Shown here one piece after another: positions 5,762 to 7,527 of a stretch of DNA of 7,527 nt. The position numbers were made by a program, and so were the translations under genes. Below the pieces are notes generated by a model, which saw only the letters and a list, made by a program, of their open reading frames with translations, did not search any database and was not told the origin of the DNA. This stretch comes from Gammaproteobacteria bacterium (GTDB taxonomy: Bacteria > Pseudomonadota > Gammaproteobacteria > Arenicellales > DRJH01), in assembly GCA_011052285.1 (NCBI GenBank), contig DRJH01000162.1:1-7527 (forward strand). Reading direction: 5' to 3'. How positions within the stretch are numbered: position 1 is the first letter of the stretch; each line of letters begins with the position of its first letter.

Positions 5762-7527
5762 TCACATCCGAAGATCGTCAAGAAACTCAGATGCGGGATC
5801 GGCGCTCGTCACCAACAGGTGATCCCTTGCGCGGGTACAGGCAACGTACAATAAGTGGCGCTCTGTGTTGTAGACATCTTCCAAATCTGAATCATCAACG
5901 ACTGTCTCTATCCGTTCCTGTAGCGGGATAACTTCATCATCACAAGCCATCACCACGACAGCACGAAACTCCAAACCCTTCGCAAGATGCATGGTGCTGA
6001 TAGAAAGGTATCCACTGGTCGTCTCCAGGTTCTCGTCAAGAACCTTGAACGGGAGTCCGGCATCCTCGACTGCGGCATGAGCGCGATCAAGTTCCTTATA
6101 AGAACGGACGAATACTCCTATCTCGTGGGGTAGCACCCCTTCGCTGCTCCGATCCGATAGCCATTTACTGACCGTTTTGCATTCATCCTCAACACACTCC
6201 AGAATCTGAATGCCAGGAGTCGGTCCGTTGAATACTGAAATGGTACCGCGTCGTTCTTCGGTATTACCATCCACATCAGTAACTTCTGGTCCCAGCAATC
6301 TATCAGCCTGCATTCTGATCTGGTGTGAGGTTCGGTAATTGATGTGGAGGGTGCGGGACCGACCGCGAATGTTTACGCCAAGCGCTTTCCAGGAGAAGGG
6401 CTGTTGGAAGATTCGTTGGCCCAGGTCACCGGCAAAGAAAAGACTGTTTGGGCGTTGGCCTCCAAGCGCTGCGAGAAATCGCAACTGTGGGACATTAATA
6501 TCCTGTGCTTCATCAATGACGGCAAAGTCGAAAGGCGGGTGTTTACGCTCTGCAAGTTGGTTGGATAGTTGGCTAAATAAACCAGGGTAAGTAACTAAGC
6601 CTCGATCCAGCAACTGTAATCGGATACGATCAAAAATTGACCAAAGCACTGCTCGCTGCTTCTCTGGGAGGCGTGTTTTTCGACCTAATCGCCTGACATC
6701 TCGATATGCCTCCCAGGTGTCCAATTGCCATGCATCCACCACATCAGTCCACTCCGTCGCGATAAATCGCTGACTGAACTTATGATCTTCTACTTCTTCG
6801 GCCGCTTCCGCCAGAAATTGCTCTATTACTTCACTCGATACGATGTTCAAGGATTCCTTGTCAGTAGCACAGTGCAGGCTATAGAGCCGACGACCAATTT
6901 CATTGATAGCATGGACTTCCAGTCGCTCGCCAATACACGGTTCGTTGCTAATCAATCTCCTCAGCTTGTTTCTCAGTGAATTAGCCAGGGTATCTGAAAA
7001 AGTCGTAAGTAAAACCCTGGCGTCGGGGTGATTACGAGCAAGAAAGACAGCCCGATGTAAAGCGACGATTGTTTTTCCCGTTCCCGCCGAACCCGAAACC
7101 CGAGCTGGGCCATTATAGTCTTTTTCCACCCACTGACGTTGCGCCGGATGGAGAAAAATAGTCCATTTCTCCCAGGGATAATCCAGAGCACGCTCAAGTT
7201 CCTCAACATTTTTCATCACCCGGAAGCGACGCTGTGCATCGGGATGTTCAAACGGGTCAACGCTCACAGGCTGAGCAATCTGAGGACTACCGCCAGTCGC
7301 CAATTCCAAGAGTGCTTCTGCTGCCTCACAAGGTAGATGATCAACCAACTCCAGTACACCGTCTTCATCAACCTCTCGTACATCATCCAGCCACTCGGCT
7401 GGCACTCCATAACCCAGCAAATCGTCATCGGGAATATTTGCAAATAGAATCGGTTTTGATGGCGCTGGTTGCTCTACTTCGACATACTTCGGTACTGTGA
7501 TTTCCCGGACCATTTCCCGCACTTCCA
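5762..7527 (-). CDS. UvrD/Rep-like superfamily 1A DNA helicase, N-terminus outside window
   Basis: The 3' part of a UvrD-family ATP-dependent 3'-5' DNA helicase. All core motifs are present, numbered from the GTG at 7522: Q-motif LHPAQRQWV (124-132), Walker A GSAGTGKT (144-151), Walker B VIDEAQD (335-341), motif III GDLGQRIF (365-372), motif IV INYRTS (394-399), motif V STMHLAKGLEF (509-519) and motif VI LLYVACTRARDHLL (557-570). The frame stays open beyond 7522 to the edge (codon GAA at 7525-7523), so the true start probably lies outside. About 120 visible residues precede the Q-motif; ILFANIPDDDLLGYGVPAEW resembles the linker seen, as I recall, after an N-terminal RelE-like domain in some UvrD-like proteins, but that domain is not in view. 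No RecB-type nuclease follows motif VI; the protein ends soon after (DDLRM). It is the first visible gene of the set and could unwind DNA for the downstream nuclease-ATPase pair. Confidence 0.9.
   Translation of the reverse strand, partial: EVREMVREITVPKYVEVEQPAPSKPILFANIPDDDLLGYGVPAEWLDDVREVDEDGVLELVDHLPCEAAEALLELATGGSPQIAQPVSVDPFEHPDAQRRFRVMKNVEELERALDYPWEKWTIFLHPAQRQWVEKDYNGPARVSGSAGTGKTIVALHRAVFLARNHPDARVLLTTFSDTLANSLRNKLRRLISNEPCIGERLEVHAINEIGRRLYSLHCATDKESLNIVSSEVIEQFLAEAAEEVEDHKFSQRFIATEWTDVVDAWQLDTWEAYRDVRRLGRKTRLPEKQRAVLWSIFDRIRLQLLDRGLVTYPGLFSQLSNQLAERKHPPFDFAVIDEAQDINVPQLRFLAALGGQRPNSLFFAGDLGQRIFQQPFSWKALGVNIRGRSRTLHINYRTSHQIRMQADRLLGPEVTDVDGNTEERRGTISVFNGPTPGIQILECVEDECKTVSKWLSDRSSEGVLPHEIGVFVRSYKELDRAHAAVEDAGLPFKVLDENLETTSGYLSISTMHLAKGLEFRAVVVMACDDEVIPLQERIETVVDDSDLEDVYNTERHLLYVACTRARDHLLVTSADPASEFLDDLRM

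Noticed and set aside
5304..5822. 172-codon plus-strand open frame spanning the helicase/nuclease gap
   Set aside because: It is antisense to the nuclease N-terminus with its metal motifs. It has no ribosome site or domain and its composition fits a shadow frame.

Overview
The window reads as a bacterial, probably proteobacterial (my best guess is gammaproteobacterial), accessory region. Base composition is moderate in the long genes and visibly more AT-rich in the first ~840 bases. All long coding capacity lies on the minus strand in one co-oriented three-gene set. In transcription order it holds: (1) a UvrD-like superfamily 1A DNA helicase whose N-terminus runs off the right edge (5762-7527); (2) a 454-residue SbcD/Mre11-like metallophosphoesterase (4302-5666); and (3) an 1152-residue SMC/Rad50/YhaN-like ATPase (847-4305). 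The ATPase overlaps the nuclease by an ATGA stop/start.

The nuclease-ATPase pair has the domain plan of SbcD-SbcC, and more closely that of YhaO-YhaN as I remember it. The ATPase has no CxxC zinc hook. Its coiled coil is interrupted by a two-helix transmembrane hairpin, and a helical extension of about 245 residues follows the ATPase head. Together the three genes look like a membrane-tethered DNA-end-processing machine: an ATPase-gated nuclease partnered by a translocating helicase. A role in defence against foreign DNA, or in repair, is inference. I do not recognise this exact trio as a named system.

The left ~840 bases are mostly non-coding and look like a mobile-element boundary. At 437-460 is the 3' end of a leucine-type tRNA (T-arm plus 3' acceptor strand) with no 5' half nearby, the classic remnant of integration into a tRNA gene. 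Left of it are a cluster of hairpins, two of them related palindromic repeats, and the 5' end of a minus-strand gene leaving the window at base 1. Right of it is a near-perfect 12-bp palindrome (499-524) that could act as a terminator. If the tRNA fragment follows the usual geometry, the island lies to its left, and the three-gene set sits immediately beyond the boundary, either in the flanking chromosome or in a second tandem island.
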